DNA from: Hydrogenophaga sp.
GTDB lineage: Bacteria > Pseudomonadota > Gammaproteobacteria > Burkholderiales > Burkholderiaceae_C
Reading direction: 5' to 3'
Assembly (NCBI GenBank): GCA_011391595.1
Contig: JAABQG010000011.1
Coordinates: 1-64,000 of the forward strand
DNA length: 64,000 bases
Of the stretch, positions 18,716 to 27,185 are shown piece by piece (within the stretch, counting starts at the first letter, position 1; the number at the start of each line of letters is the position of its first letter). Position numbers and translations under genes: made by a program. The notes under the pieces are model-generated. The model did no database searches, had not been told where the DNA came from, and saw nothing but the letters and a program-made list of their open reading frames with translations.

Positions 18716-19918
18716 TCAGACCCGTTCCAGGATCAACGCAATGCCCTGCCCCACGCCGATGCACATGGTGCACAGCGCGTAGCGTCCGCCGGTGGCATGC
18801 AGGCGGTTGACGGCCGTGGTGGCCAGGCGCGCGCCTGAAGCGCCCAGCGGGTGGCCCAGTGCGATCGCGCCGCCCCAGGCGTTGACGCGGGCGTCGTCGT
18901 CGGGCAGGCCCAACTGGCGCAGCACGGCAAGGCCCTGCGCGGCAAAGGCTTCGTTGAGTTCGATCACATCGAGCTGGGCCAGCGTCAGCCCGGTCAGGGC
19001 CAGCACCTTCTGCGTGGCCGGCGCTGGGCCGATGCCCATGATGCGCGGCGGCACGCCGGCACTGGCCATGCCGACCACCCGGGCCCTGGGCACCAGGCCG
19101 TTTCTGGCGGCGCTGGCTTCATCGGCCAGCAGCAGCGCACAGGCGCCGTCGTTCACGCCGCTGGCGTTGCCCGCGGTCACAGTGCCATCGGGGCGCACGA
19201 TGGGCTTGAGCCTGGCCAGCGCTTCGAGGGTGGTGGCGCGCGGGTGCTCGTCGGTGTCCACGACCAACGCATCGCCCTTTTTCTGCGCAATGCTGACGGC
19301 GGTGATCTCCCGGGCCAGGTGGCCGGCTTTCTGCGCCGCCACGGCCTTCATCTGGCTGGCCATGGCCATCCTGTCCTGCGCTTCGCGCTCGATACCGAAT
19401 TCGGTGGCGACGTTCTCCGCGGTTTCGGGCATGGAGTCCACGCCGTACTGCGCCTTCATCAGCTTGTTGACGAAACGCCAGCCGATGGTGGTGTCGTACA
19501 CCGCGTTGGCGCGGCTGAAGGCGCTCTCGGCTTTGGGCATGACGAACGGCGCGCGGCTCATGCTCTCGACGCCGCCAGCAATCATCAGCCCGGCTTCACC
19601 GGCGCGGATGGCGCGGGCCGCCGTGCCCACCGCGTCCAGACCCGAGCCGCACAGGCGGTTGATGGTGGCGCCAGGCACCTCGATCGGCAGTCCCGCCAGC
19701 AGGCTGGCCATGTGGGCGACGTTGCGGTTGTCTTCACCGGCCTGGTTGGCGCAGCCAAAGAGCACGTCGGTGACAGCGGCCCAGTCCACGCCGGGGTTGC
19801 GCGCCATCAGCGCACGCAAGGGGATGGCACCCAGGTCGTCGGTGCGCACGCTGCTCAGGGCGCCACCGTAGCGGCCGAAGGGGGTACGTATGGCGTCGCA
19901 GATGAAAGCTTGGTTCAT
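18716..19918 (-). CDS. Acetyl-CoA acyltransferase, 3-oxoadipyl-CoA thiolase-like
   Basis: This 400-residue degradative thiolase has the active-site cysteine in NRLCGSGLDAV (about Cys90), the HPLGASGARL histidine region, and the second cysteine in CTMCIGVGQG near the end. Length and the start MNQAFICDAIRTPFGRYGG are closest to PcaF, which cleaves beta-ketoadipyl-CoA. No other aromatic catabolism genes are nearby, so the specific substrate is left open. The frame is open upstream and the ATG at 19918 is the family start. Confidence 0.86.
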   Translation of the reverse strand: MNQAFICDAIRTPFGRYGGALSSVRTDDLGAIPLRALMARNPGVDWAAVTDVLFGCANQAGEDNRNVAHMASLLAGLPIEVPGATINRLCGSGLDAVGTAARAIRAGEAGLMIAGGVESMSRAPFVMPKAESAFSRANAVYDTTIGWRFVNKLMKAQYGVDSMPETAENVATEFGIEREAQDRMAMASQMKAVAAQKAGHLAREITAVSIAQKKGDALVVDTDEHPRATTLEALARLKPIVRPDGTVTAGNASGVNDGACALLLADEASAARNGLVPRARVVGMASAGVPPRIMGIGPAPATQKVLALTGLTLAQLDVIELNEAFAAQGLAVLRQLGLPDDDARVNAWGGAIALGHPLGASGARLATTAVNRLHATGGRYALCTMCIGVGQGIALILERV

Positions 19919-20058
19919 GGGGGATCTCCACAGAGTTGTCGGTTCAGGGCAAGCGAGCCGACGATGCGCCTGTGGCGGCAATGCAGCATCACTGCCCGAA
20001 GGCCCACACTGTACCCAAGCAGCGGCCGGAGCGCCCGCCTTGGGTGACAATCCACAGC

Positions 20059-20496
20059 ATGTTGATCCAACCCAGCCAAGCCGACGTGCGGCGCTTTTTC
20101 TGCTCTGTCTACACCAAGGCCTGCGCCGGCGAGCGGCTGGAAGCCCTCGAGACCCTCGCCAGCCTGTGGATCGCCGAACACCCCGAATACCATGCCGCTC
20201 TGTCCGATGTGGACGCGGCACTGAAAACCATGGCGGTGCCGGACGAGACCAACGAAAACCCGTTTCTCCACCTGTCGATGCACCTGTCCATCAGCGAGCA
20301 GTGCAGCATCGACCAGCCGCGCGGCATCCGCCAGGCGGTGGAGCTGCTGACGCACCGGCGCGATTCGCTGCACGACGCACACCACGAAACCATGGAGTGC
20401 CTGGGCCGCATGGTGTGGGAGAGCCAGCGCGCGGGCCGCCCACCCGACGGCGCCCCCTACATCGACTGTGTGCAGCGCCACGCCACGCGGGATTGA
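20059..20496 (+). CDS. DUF1841 family protein
   Basis: The 145-residue soluble protein matches the DUF1841 family of beta- and gammaproteobacteria, with NPFLHLSMHLSISEQ and the His-rich segment TEN-to-HETMECLGRMVWE. Its histidine and glutamate pattern could bind metal, but no function is known. It is divergent from the thiolase and starts at the ATG at 20059. Confidence 0.82.
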   Translation: MLIQPSQADVRRFFCSVYTKACAGERLEALETLASLWIAEHPEYHAALSDVDAALKTMAVPDETNENPFLHLSMHLSISEQCSIDQPRGIRQAVELLTHRRDSLHDAHHETMECLGRMVWESQRAGRPPDGAPYIDCVQRHATRD

Positions 20497-20527
20497 GCGC
20501 TTGGCCAGCATCCAAACGCTATCTTGT

Positions 20528-20557
20528 TGATAGCATAAAGTGACCGATCCATGCTGG
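20528..20557 (+). repeat. Dispersed repeat core, copy 4
   Basis: TGATAGC, 13 bases, then TCCATGCTGG, between DUF1841 and the cytochrome c4 terminator. It shares layout and spacing with copies at 1400, 13461, 16583 (inverted) and 27661. Confidence 0.65.
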
Positions 20558-20585
20558 GGAAAGATCAATTTTGTCAAATTTACTC

Positions 20586-20612
20586 GCAAAAAAGCCCGCC
20601 AGGGCGGGCTGT
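20586..20612 (-). terminator. Rho-independent terminator of cytochrome c4
   Basis: AGCCCGCC (20593-20600) pairs with GGCGGGCT (20603-20610). On the minus strand it is followed by a run of T (complement of the A-run at 20588-20593), placing it just downstream of the cytochrome c4 gene. Confidence 0.85.
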
Positions 20613-20651
20613 TGATGCCGATGGCGCCGTGAGCGCCCTTCGCCGTGCGGC

Positions 20652-21317
20652 TTACTTGAACTTCGGCTGCGCAACCGTCTTGAGTTCAGTGTCCAGCGAG
20701 GCGAGGTAGCCGGCCATCGCCTTGAGCTCAGCCTGGGAAAACTGCTTGGCGATACCCGCCATCACGCCGTTGTTGCGACCCCAGGTGCTGTGGGTATCGT
20801 TCTTGTAGGCCTTGAGCGCAACGTACAGGTAGTCCTTGTACTGACCAGCGATCTTGGGGTAGCTTGGATCAATGGGCTTGGAGAAATTCTCCCCATGGCA
20901 GGACACGCAGGCGCCCTTCTTCAGCAATTCGGCCACTTGGGGGCTGGGTTCTTTTGCGGGCTTGGCGGTCAGTGAAGCATCGGTCTTGCCGTTCTGCTCA
21001 TAGTAAGCCGCCACGTCGGCCATATCCTGGTCGTTCAGGCTGTCCGAAATGCCGCGCATCGTGGGGTGTTTGCGATCCCCCTTCTTGTAGGCGCCGAGCG
21101 CCGACGTGATGTACTTTGCTCCCTGGCCCGAAATCATGGGCACCCGATAGACTTCGGGGAAAGAGGACTGATAGCCGCTGATGCCATGGCAGCCAATGCA
21201 CATGGCGACCTTGCTGGCACCGGCCTTGGCGTCGCCCTTGACCTCCTGGGCCTGAGCGGAAATGGCGGTCACGCAAGCGACAGCAAAAGCAAATACCGTG
21301 GTCAACAACTTGTTCAT
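20652..21317 (-). CDS. Cytochrome c4 (diheme, periplasmic)
   Basis: The 221-residue product has a cleavable signal peptide ending AISAQA and two class I cytochrome c domains, with heme motifs CIGCH (about 41) and CVSCH (about 137). Cytochrome c4 carries electrons from bc1 or other donors to terminal oxidases and fits the aa3 oxidase encoded nearby. It is followed by a strong terminator and is divergent from the MoxR gene. Confidence 0.93.
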   Translation of the reverse strand: MNKLLTTVFAFAVACVTAISAQAQEVKGDAKAGASKVAMCIGCHGISGYQSSFPEVYRVPMISGQGAKYITSALGAYKKGDRKHPTMRGISDSLNDQDMADVAAYYEQNGKTDASLTAKPAKEPSPQVAELLKKGACVSCHGENFSKPIDPSYPKIAGQYKDYLYVALKAYKNDTHSTWGRNNGVMAGIAKQFSQAELKAMAGYLASLDTELKTVAQPKFK

Positions 21318-21422
21318 TTTGCGCGCACAATCGATCGAAGATTGATAAATATCAACCTAGGATTATATCGGCCCTAGGGTACGCTCCGGTTTCTCGTTTT
21401 CCATTATTCATCCCCCTCCCCC

Positions 21423-22277
21423 ATGAAATTTCAAGGCACCCAGAATTACGTCGCCACCCAGGACCTCATGCTGGCCGTCAACGCCGCCATCACCCTGAAA
21501 CGCCCGCTGCTGGTCAAGGGCGAGCCCGGCACCGGCAAGACCATGCTGGCCGAGGAGGTGGCGCAGGCGCTCGACCTGCCTTTGCTGCAGTGGCACATCA
21601 AGTCGACCACCAAGGCGCAGCAGGGCCTGTATGAATACGATGCCGTGAGCCGCCTGCGCGACTCGCAGCTGGCCGACGTGGACGGCGGCGAGCGGGTGAA
21701 GAACATCCACAACTACATCCTCAAGGGTGTGCTGTGGCAGGCCTTCACCGCAGAGCAGCCGGTGGCGCTGTTGATCGACGAGATCGACAAGGCCGACATC
21801 GAGTTCCCGAACGACCTGCTGCGCGAGATCGACCGCATGGAGTTCTACTGCTACGAAACGCGCGAGCTGATCCGCGCCAAACATCGCCCGCTGGTATTCA
21901 TCACGTCCAACAACGAAAAGGAACTGCCCGACGCCTTCCTGCGCCGCTGCTTCTTCCACTACATCAAGTTCCCCGACGCGGAAACGATGAAGCAGATCGT
22001 TGACGTGCACTTCCCGAACCTCAAGAAGGAACTGCTGACCGCCGCAATGAAGACGTTTTACGACGTGCGCAACCTGCCGGGTCTGAAAAAGAAGCCCAGC
22101 ACCTCCGAGCTGCTCGACTGGCTCAAGCTGCTGCTGGCCGAGGACATCCCGCTCGATGCGCTGCAAAGCACAGACAACAAGGTGTCGGTGCCGCCGCTGG
22201 TGGGCGCGCTGCTCAAGAACGAGCAGGACGTGACGCTGTTCGAGAAGCTGGTGTTCATGAACCAGCGCAACCGCTGA
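21423..22277 (+). CDS. MoxR family AAA+ ATPase
   Basis: The 284-residue AAA+ protein has Walker A GEPGTGKTM (about 37-45), Walker B LLIDEIDKAD and sensor residues around FITSNNEKELPDAFLRRC. MoxR proteins act as chaperones that load metal cofactors or remodel complexes together with VWA-domain partners. Such a partner is encoded two genes downstream (22951), making a functional pair likely. Confidence 0.92.
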   Translation: MKFQGTQNYVATQDLMLAVNAAITLKRPLLVKGEPGTGKTMLAEEVAQALDLPLLQWHIKSTTKAQQGLYEYDAVSRLRDSQLADVDGGERVKNIHNYILKGVLWQAFTAEQPVALLIDEIDKADIEFPNDLLREIDRMEFYCYETRELIRAKHRPLVFITSNNEKELPDAFLRRCFFHYIKFPDAETMKQIVDVHFPNLKKELLTAAMKTFYDVRNLPGLKKKPSTSELLDWLKLLLAEDIPLDALQSTDNKVSVPPLVGALLKNEQDVTLFEKLVFMNQRNR

Positions 22278-22331
22278 AAACACAGCGCCGGGGTTGAAAT
22301 CGGCCTGGTTCAACATCGAAGAATTCACGCC

Positions 22332-22925
22332 ATGAGTTTCGTGCAAGCCGTCACCCTGTCCGAGCGCGGTGTCACGCTGGAGCCGCTCGCGCTGGTCCAT
22401 GAGGCCGGCCTGCGCGCGGCGGCAGCCGACGGCGCGCTCTGGAACCTCCGCGTGACGTCGGTGCCCGAACCCGGGCAGACGCGCCAGTACATCGAGGACG
22501 CGCTCGCCATGCGCGACGCCGGCAACCGCTTCGCCTTCGCCGTGCTGGACACCGCGACTGGCCAGGTGCTCGGATCGAGCAGCTACCACGACATCCTGCC
22601 CGCCGTGAAACGGCTGGAGATCGGCTACACCTGGTACGCGCAGCAGACCCAGCGCACCCACGTCAACACCACCGCGAAGCTGTTGCTGATGCGCCATGCC
22701 TTCGAGACCCTGGGTTGCGCCGTGGTGGGCTGGCGCACCGACAATTTCAACTTCACCTCGCAAGCCGCCATCGAGCGCCTGGGCGCGAAGAAGGACGGCG
22801 TGATCCGCGGTCACGCCCTGCGCCGAGACGGCACCATCCGAGACACCGTGATGTACAGCATGCGCGCCGGCGAGTGGCCCGAGGCCCGGGCACAGCTGCT
22901 GTACCTGCTCGACCGGCGAACCTGA
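22332..22925 (+). CDS. GNAT acetyltransferase of the RimJ/RimL type
   Basis: The 197-residue protein fits RimJ/RimL-like N-acetyltransferases: EIGYTWYAQQTQRTHVNTTAK (acetyl-CoA-binding turn) and NFTSQAAIERLGAKKDGVIRGH. Its target is unknown. It lies between the MoxR and VWA genes on the same strand with short gaps, so the three are probably one operon, though the enzyme may be an unrelated passenger. Confidence 0.87.
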   Translation: MSFVQAVTLSERGVTLEPLALVHEAGLRAAAADGALWNLRVTSVPEPGQTRQYIEDALAMRDAGNRFAFAVLDTATGQVLGSSSYHDILPAVKRLEIGYTWYAQQTQRTHVNTTAKLLLMRHAFETLGCAVVGWRTDNFNFTSQAAIERLGAKKDGVIRGHALRRDGTIRDTVMYSMRAGEWPEARAQLLYLLDRRT

Positions 22926-22950
22926 CCGGACCTGACTTTGGGAGATCGCC

Positions 22951-24141
22951 ATGCTGATCGACTTTTTCTACACATTGCGCAGCGCCAAGCTGCCGGTCTC
23001 CGTCAAGGAATACCTGACGCTGCTTGAGGCATTGCAGACCAATGTGGTCGGCCCGGATTCGGATGATGCGTACAAGATCGACGATTTCTACTATCTCTCG
23101 CGCACCGCCCTGGTGAAGGACGAGAAACACTTCGACAAGTTCGACCGCGCCTTCGCCGCCTATTTCAAGGGAGTGGAGATGATTGCGGACTTCACCAAGG
23201 ACGTACCGCTGGAATGGCTGCGCAAGAACCTGGAGCTGGAACTCAGCCCGGAGGAGAAGGCGAAGATCGAGAAGATGGGCTGGGACGAGCTCATGGAGAC
23301 GCTGAAAAAGCGCTTCGAGGAGCAGAAGGAGCGCCACGAGGGCGGCAACAAGTGGATTGGCACGGGGGGCACGTCACCGTTCGGCGCGTACGGCTCGAAC
23401 CCGCAGGGCATCCGCATCGGCCAGGACAAGGGGCGCAACAAGAGCGCGGTGAAAGTGTGGGACCAGCGCGCCTACAAGGACTACGACGACACGCAGGAGC
23501 TTGGCACGCGCAACATCAAGGTGGCGCTGCGCCGACTGCGCAAGTTTGCGCGCGAGGGCTCGGTGGAAGAGCTTGACCTGCCGGACACCATCCGTGCGAC
23601 AGCGGCCAATGCCGGTTACCTGGACATCAAGATGATTCCGGAGCGGCACAACAACGTGAAGGTGCTGCTGCTGATGGACGTCGGTGGCACCATGGACGAG
23701 CACATCCATCGCGTGGAAGAGATGTTTTCGGCGGCCAAGTCGGAATTCAAGCACCTGGAGTTCTACTACTTCCACAATTGCGTCTACGACTTCATGTGGA
23801 AGAACAACCGGCGCCGCTTTGCCGAGAAGTTTCCGACCTGGGACATCATTCGCAAGTACAACAAGGACTACAAGCTGCTCTTCATCGGCGACGCGACGAT
23901 GAGCCCCTACGAGATCCTGCAGCCCGGCGGCAGCGTGGAATACAACAACGAAGAAGCCGGCTCCGAATGGTTGCAGCGGCTCACCCACGCCTTCCCCAAG
24001 TTCGCCTGGATCAACCCCGAACCGCAAGGCGTCTGGCAGTACCGCCAGAGCATTTCCGTCATCCAGCAGCTGGTCAGCCAGCGCATGTTTCCCCTGACGC
24101 TCAAGGGGCTGGAAGACGCGATGCGGCTGCTGAGCAAGTAG
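22951..24141 (+). CDS. VWA domain protein, CoxE-like
   Basis: The 396-residue protein has a C-terminal von Willebrand A domain beginning at about residue 231 (NVKVLLLMDVGG). The metal site usually reads DxSxS, but here it is DVGGT, with later Asp in IGDATMSPYE. CoxE-like proteins pair with MoxR ATPases, and here both belong to one operon. The middle region is lysine-rich and probably helical. A role in assembling a metalloenzyme is inferred. Confidence 0.85.
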   Translation: MLIDFFYTLRSAKLPVSVKEYLTLLEALQTNVVGPDSDDAYKIDDFYYLSRTALVKDEKHFDKFDRAFAAYFKGVEMIADFTKDVPLEWLRKNLELELSPEEKAKIEKMGWDELMETLKKRFEEQKERHEGGNKWIGTGGTSPFGAYGSNPQGIRIGQDKGRNKSAVKVWDQRAYKDYDDTQELGTRNIKVALRRLRKFAREGSVEELDLPDTIRATAANAGYLDIKMIPERHNNVKVLLLMDVGGTMDEHIHRVEEMFSAAKSEFKHLEFYYFHNCVYDFMWKNNRRRFAEKFPTWDIIRKYNKDYKLLFIGDATMSPYEILQPGGSVEYNNEEAGSEWLQRLTHAFPKFAWINPEPQGVWQYRQSISVIQQLVSQRMFPLTLKGLEDAMRLLSK

Positions 24142-24168
24142 GCCCTGCCGCCCCGGGCCTGACCCGGT

Positions 24169-24750
24169 TCACGCAGCCCGTGGCAGCGCAGTGCCGCCCG
24201 GCCAAGGCGCTCTGCGCCGCGCCTGCATCTCCGCGCCGATGCGCGCCAGGCCGGCGTTGTCAAAACAGGTTCGCGCGGCCGGGTACACCAGATCCTCCTC
24301 GACGGCGATGTGCGCCGCATACAGGCCGATGAACGCGGCGGCCGCGCTGCGGGTCGCCGCATCGGGCAAGGGCGCGTTGTCCTCGTCGCGCCAGCGCAGC
24401 AGCGCGCCTCGCAATGCTGCCCAGTGCTCGGCCATGCGCGCATGGTCATCCATCAACGTGGCGATCGCAGCGCGCAGCGGCGCATCGGCGCTGCCGGCCA
24501 GCGCCGGGAACACGTGCAGTTCCTCGTCTTCATGGTGCAACGGCGCGGCTATATCGAAGTAGCGCAGCACGTCGGCCGCCGCAGAGCGGGTCGAGCGGTC
24601 GTGGCCCCGCGTATCGAGGTAATCCATGAGGCGCTGCAGCAGGTCCAGCGAGCGCTGGACGCGCTCGTGGCAGGCCACCAGCATCTCGAAGGGCTGCTCG
24701 AAGCCCACGGCGGGCGCCTCAAAACCCGGCAAAGGTGCTGAATGGGCCAC
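24169..24750 (-). CDS. Hemerythrin domain protein
   Basis: The 193-residue four-helix protein has the di-iron ligand pattern of bacterial hemerythrins: His near residue 28, HHEDEE (about 77), DDHARMAEHW (about 109), and AAHIAVEED with His and Glu/Asp near 150. Such proteins bind O2 or NO or store iron. It is convergent with the VWA gene and stands alone. Confidence 0.86.
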   Translation of the reverse strand: MAHSAPLPGFEAPAVGFEQPFEMLVACHERVQRSLDLLQRLMDYLDTRGHDRSTRSAAADVLRYFDIAAPLHHEDEELHVFPALAGSADAPLRAAIATLMDDHARMAEHWAALRGALLRWRDEDNAPLPDAATRSAAAAFIGLYAAHIAVEEDLVYPAARTCFDNAGLARIGAEMQARRRAPWPGGTALPRAA

Positions 24751-24823
24751 GAAGAGATCTCCTAAAAACCGGTCATTGTGCGCGTGCTGGTAAATTGCCC
24801 CTTTTCAGAACGATTGCACGACG

Positions 24824-25228
24824 ATGGACATCACCCACTTTGACGACTTTCTCGCCGCCGCGCGCCAGCAGCCCGAGCCGCAGCGCCTGCTGTTCACTTT
24901 TGCAGTGGCGGAGCTGCCGGGCGATGCCGACGCCGCACAACAGGCCGCGTTCGAGCGGGGCGAGGGGGGGGCGCTGGTGCCCGCCGTCTGTGTCGACAAG
25001 GCCCTGGACGAACTGAGCACGTTCGCGGCGTTTGCCGATGAGGCTGAACAGTTCAGCCTGGACTGGGTCATCGTCTTTGCGGCGAGCCTGTCCGGGCGCG
25101 CCGGCGCGGCCCCCAGCGCCGCCGACGCCGAAGAACCGCTCAAGCGCATGGTGGCCATGATCAAGGCCGGAGAACTCCAGGGTCTGCTGCCCTTCAACCG
25201 GCAAGGAGAGCCGGTGCAACTGGGCTGA
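24824..25228 (+). CDS. Conserved hypothetical protein
   Basis: The 134-residue soluble, acidic protein has no motif I recognise. Its start, with LLFTFAVAELP and GGALVPAVCVDKALDELSTF, resembles a family common in Burkholderiales and sometimes annotated as a ribonucleotide reductase subunit, for which nothing in this sequence gives support. It lies 22 bases before tamA and may share its transcript. Confidence 0.7.
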   Translation: MDITHFDDFLAAARQQPEPQRLLFTFAVAELPGDADAAQQAAFERGEGGALVPAVCVDKALDELSTFAAFADEAEQFSLDWVIVFAASLSGRAGAAPSAADAEEPLKRMVAMIKAGELQGLLPFNRQGEPVQLG

Positions 25229-25250
25229 GCCGGCGCATCCGAGCGTCCCG

Positions 25251-27185
25251 ATGAACCTTGGCCGGCACTGCTCCCGCGCCCGGTGGCTGGCCTTTGCGCT
25301 GCTGCTGGCGTGGGCTTGCGCGCTGCTGCCGATGCAGGCCCGCGGGCAGGCCGCGACGGAAAAACAGACGCCGGCGCTGGAGCAGGATCCGGAGCGGGAA
25401 CAAAGGCGAGCGCAAAGGCGGGCCGAGCGGCAGGCGCAGGCGTCCGCGGACCGCAAACCCGCCTTCGAAATCGACGTGCGCGCGCCCGCGGACGTGCGTG
25501 ACGTGGTGGCGCGCCGTCTGGAACTGGTTCGCTTCGCCGAGCTGACCGACCTGGCCGAGAACGAACTGGACCGCCTGCTGCCCCTGGCCCGCAGCAACAC
25601 CGAGGAGATCCTGGCCACACTGGGTTATTTCTCGCCCACGGTCCGGGTCGAATCGGTCGCGGCGGCCGGTCCGGTTTCGCGCCGTGTCGTCATCGACGTC
25701 GATCCGGGTGAACCCACCCTGGTGACCGACGTGCGCATCGATTTCACCGGGCCGATCACGACCGACGCGGCCAACCTGACCCAGCGGCTGCGGATCGAGG
25801 CCCTGTGGCCGCTGCGCGCCGGCATGCCTTTCACGCAGGCGGGCTGGGATGCCGCCAAGCTGCTCGCGCTGCGCGAACTCACCACCTTGCACTTCCCGAC
25901 CGGACGGCTGGCGGACAGCCGCGCCGACATCGACCCCGAAACCCGCAGCGCCCGGCTGCTCGTGACGCTGGATTCCGGTCCGGTCTTCACCGTCGGCGAT
26001 ATGGTGGTCAGCGGACTCGACCGGCATTCGCCCGAGCTTGTCACGCGGCTGGCGCAGCTCCCGCCTGGCGAACGGTACGAACAGAGCCGCATGCTCGAAG
26101 CGCAGCAGCGCCTGAGCGACAGCGGCTTTTTCGATTCTGTTTTCATCACCCTGGACACGACGGGCAACCCTGACGCTGCGGTGGTACAGATCAAAGTGCG
26201 CGAAGCCAAGCTGCAGAAGCTGATCCTGGGCGTGGGCATCAACACCGACACCGGCCTGCGCCTGTCGGCCGAGCACACGGTGCACCGCTTGCCGGTCATC
26301 GGCTGGCGCGCGGTGACCAAGCTGCTGTACGAGCAGCCCAAGAAATCCCTCGGCACGGAATGGACGGCGCCACCCGACGCCAATTTCTGGCGCTGGCGCA
26401 CCTCGGCGCAGGTGGCGCGCGAGGAATCCGGCAGCTTCGAGGTCGACAGCGTGATGCTGCGCGCAGGACGCACCCGCGCGGCGGAGTTCGTCGACCGCTC
26501 CTATTTCCTGCAATACGAGCGCGCCCTCAACAGCGGTTTCAACCCGCCGCCGGACGCCAACGCGGTGAGCGCAAACTACGTCTGGACTCGCCGGGACTTT
26601 GACAGCCGGCTTTTTCCCACGCGCGGGCACGGCCTGTCGCTCGACCTCGGCGGCGGCATGGCCATGGATGGCGGCCGCGATCCCTTTGGCCGCCTCGTGG
26701 GCCGGTGGCTGGGCTACTTCCCGATTGGCCGACCGGATGACGCGGCCGAGCGAACGGGCGCCGTGCGCCGCACACGCATCGCCGCGCGGGCTGAATACGG
26801 CGCGGTGCTGGCCAACGATCGTGCCAACCTGCCCACCACGCAGCTCTTTCTCACAGGCGGCGACAACACGGTGCGCGGCTACGCCTATCGCAGCATCGGC
26901 GTCACCCTGCCCGACGGGCAGACGGCCGCCGGGCGCTATCTGGCCGTAGGCAGCCTGGAGCTGCAGCGCCCGATCATCATCGACGGCCTGACAACAGCCT
27001 GGGACTTCATCGCCTTCGTCGACGCCGGCGGCGTAGCCAACAAGCCGCAGGATCTGACCGCAAAGGTCGGCACGGGCGCGGGTGCGCAATGGAACAGCCC
27101 CCTCGGCCCCTTGCAGGTCAACCTGGCCTGGGGCGTCGCGACGCAAAAGCTGCGGCTCAACCTCAGCATGGGAGTGAACTTCTGA
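25251..27185 (+). CDS. tamA: TamA-like outer membrane assembly factor (BamA/Omp85 family)
   Basis: The 644-residue Omp85-type protein has a signal peptide ending near Ala33, a glutamate- and arginine-rich linker (about 36-65), POTRA-like repeats (about 80-300) and a C-terminal beta-barrel ending LSMGVNF. With TamB it moves autotransporters and lipids to the outer membrane. The barrel signature GGDNTVRGYAYRSIG near 543 is clear. Its stop overlaps the tamB start by one base, so the pair is coupled. Confidence 0.9.
   Translation: MNLGRHCSRARWLAFALLLAWACALLPMQARGQAATEKQTPALEQDPEREQRRAQRRAERQAQASADRKPAFEIDVRAPADVRDVVARRLELVRFAELTDLAENELDRLLPLARSNTEEILATLGYFSPTVRVESVAAAGPVSRRVVIDVDPGEPTLVTDVRIDFTGPITTDAANLTQRLRIEALWPLRAGMPFTQAGWDAAKLLALRELTTLHFPTGRLADSRADIDPETRSARLLVTLDSGPVFTVGDMVVSGLDRHSPELVTRLAQLPPGERYEQSRMLEAQQRLSDSGFFDSVFITLDTTGNPDAAVVQIKVREAKLQKLILGVGINTDTGLRLSAEHTVHRLPVIGWRAVTKLLYEQPKKSLGTEWTAPPDANFWRWRTSAQVAREESGSFEVDSVMLRAGRTRAAEFVDRSYFLQYERALNSGFNPPPDANAVSANYVWTRRDFDSRLFPTRGHGLSLDLGGGMAMDGGRDPFGRLVGRWLGYFPIGRPDDAAERTGAVRRTRIAARAEYGAVLANDRANLPTTQLFLTGGDNTVRGYAYRSIGVTLPDGQTAAGRYLAVGSLELQRPIIIDGLTTAWDFIAFVDAGGVANKPQDLTAKVGTGAGAQWNSPLGPLQVNLAWGVATQKLRLNLSMGVNF

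Noticed and set aside
25194-27146. 650-codon minus-strand frame opposite tamA
   Set aside because: Antisense shadow; the plus strand encodes a full Omp85 protein with signal peptide and barrel motifs.
27089-27184. Longer start for tamB inside tamA
   Set aside because: The frame is open, but the signal-anchor sequence starts at the ATG at 27185, which overlaps the tamA stop as usual for this pair.
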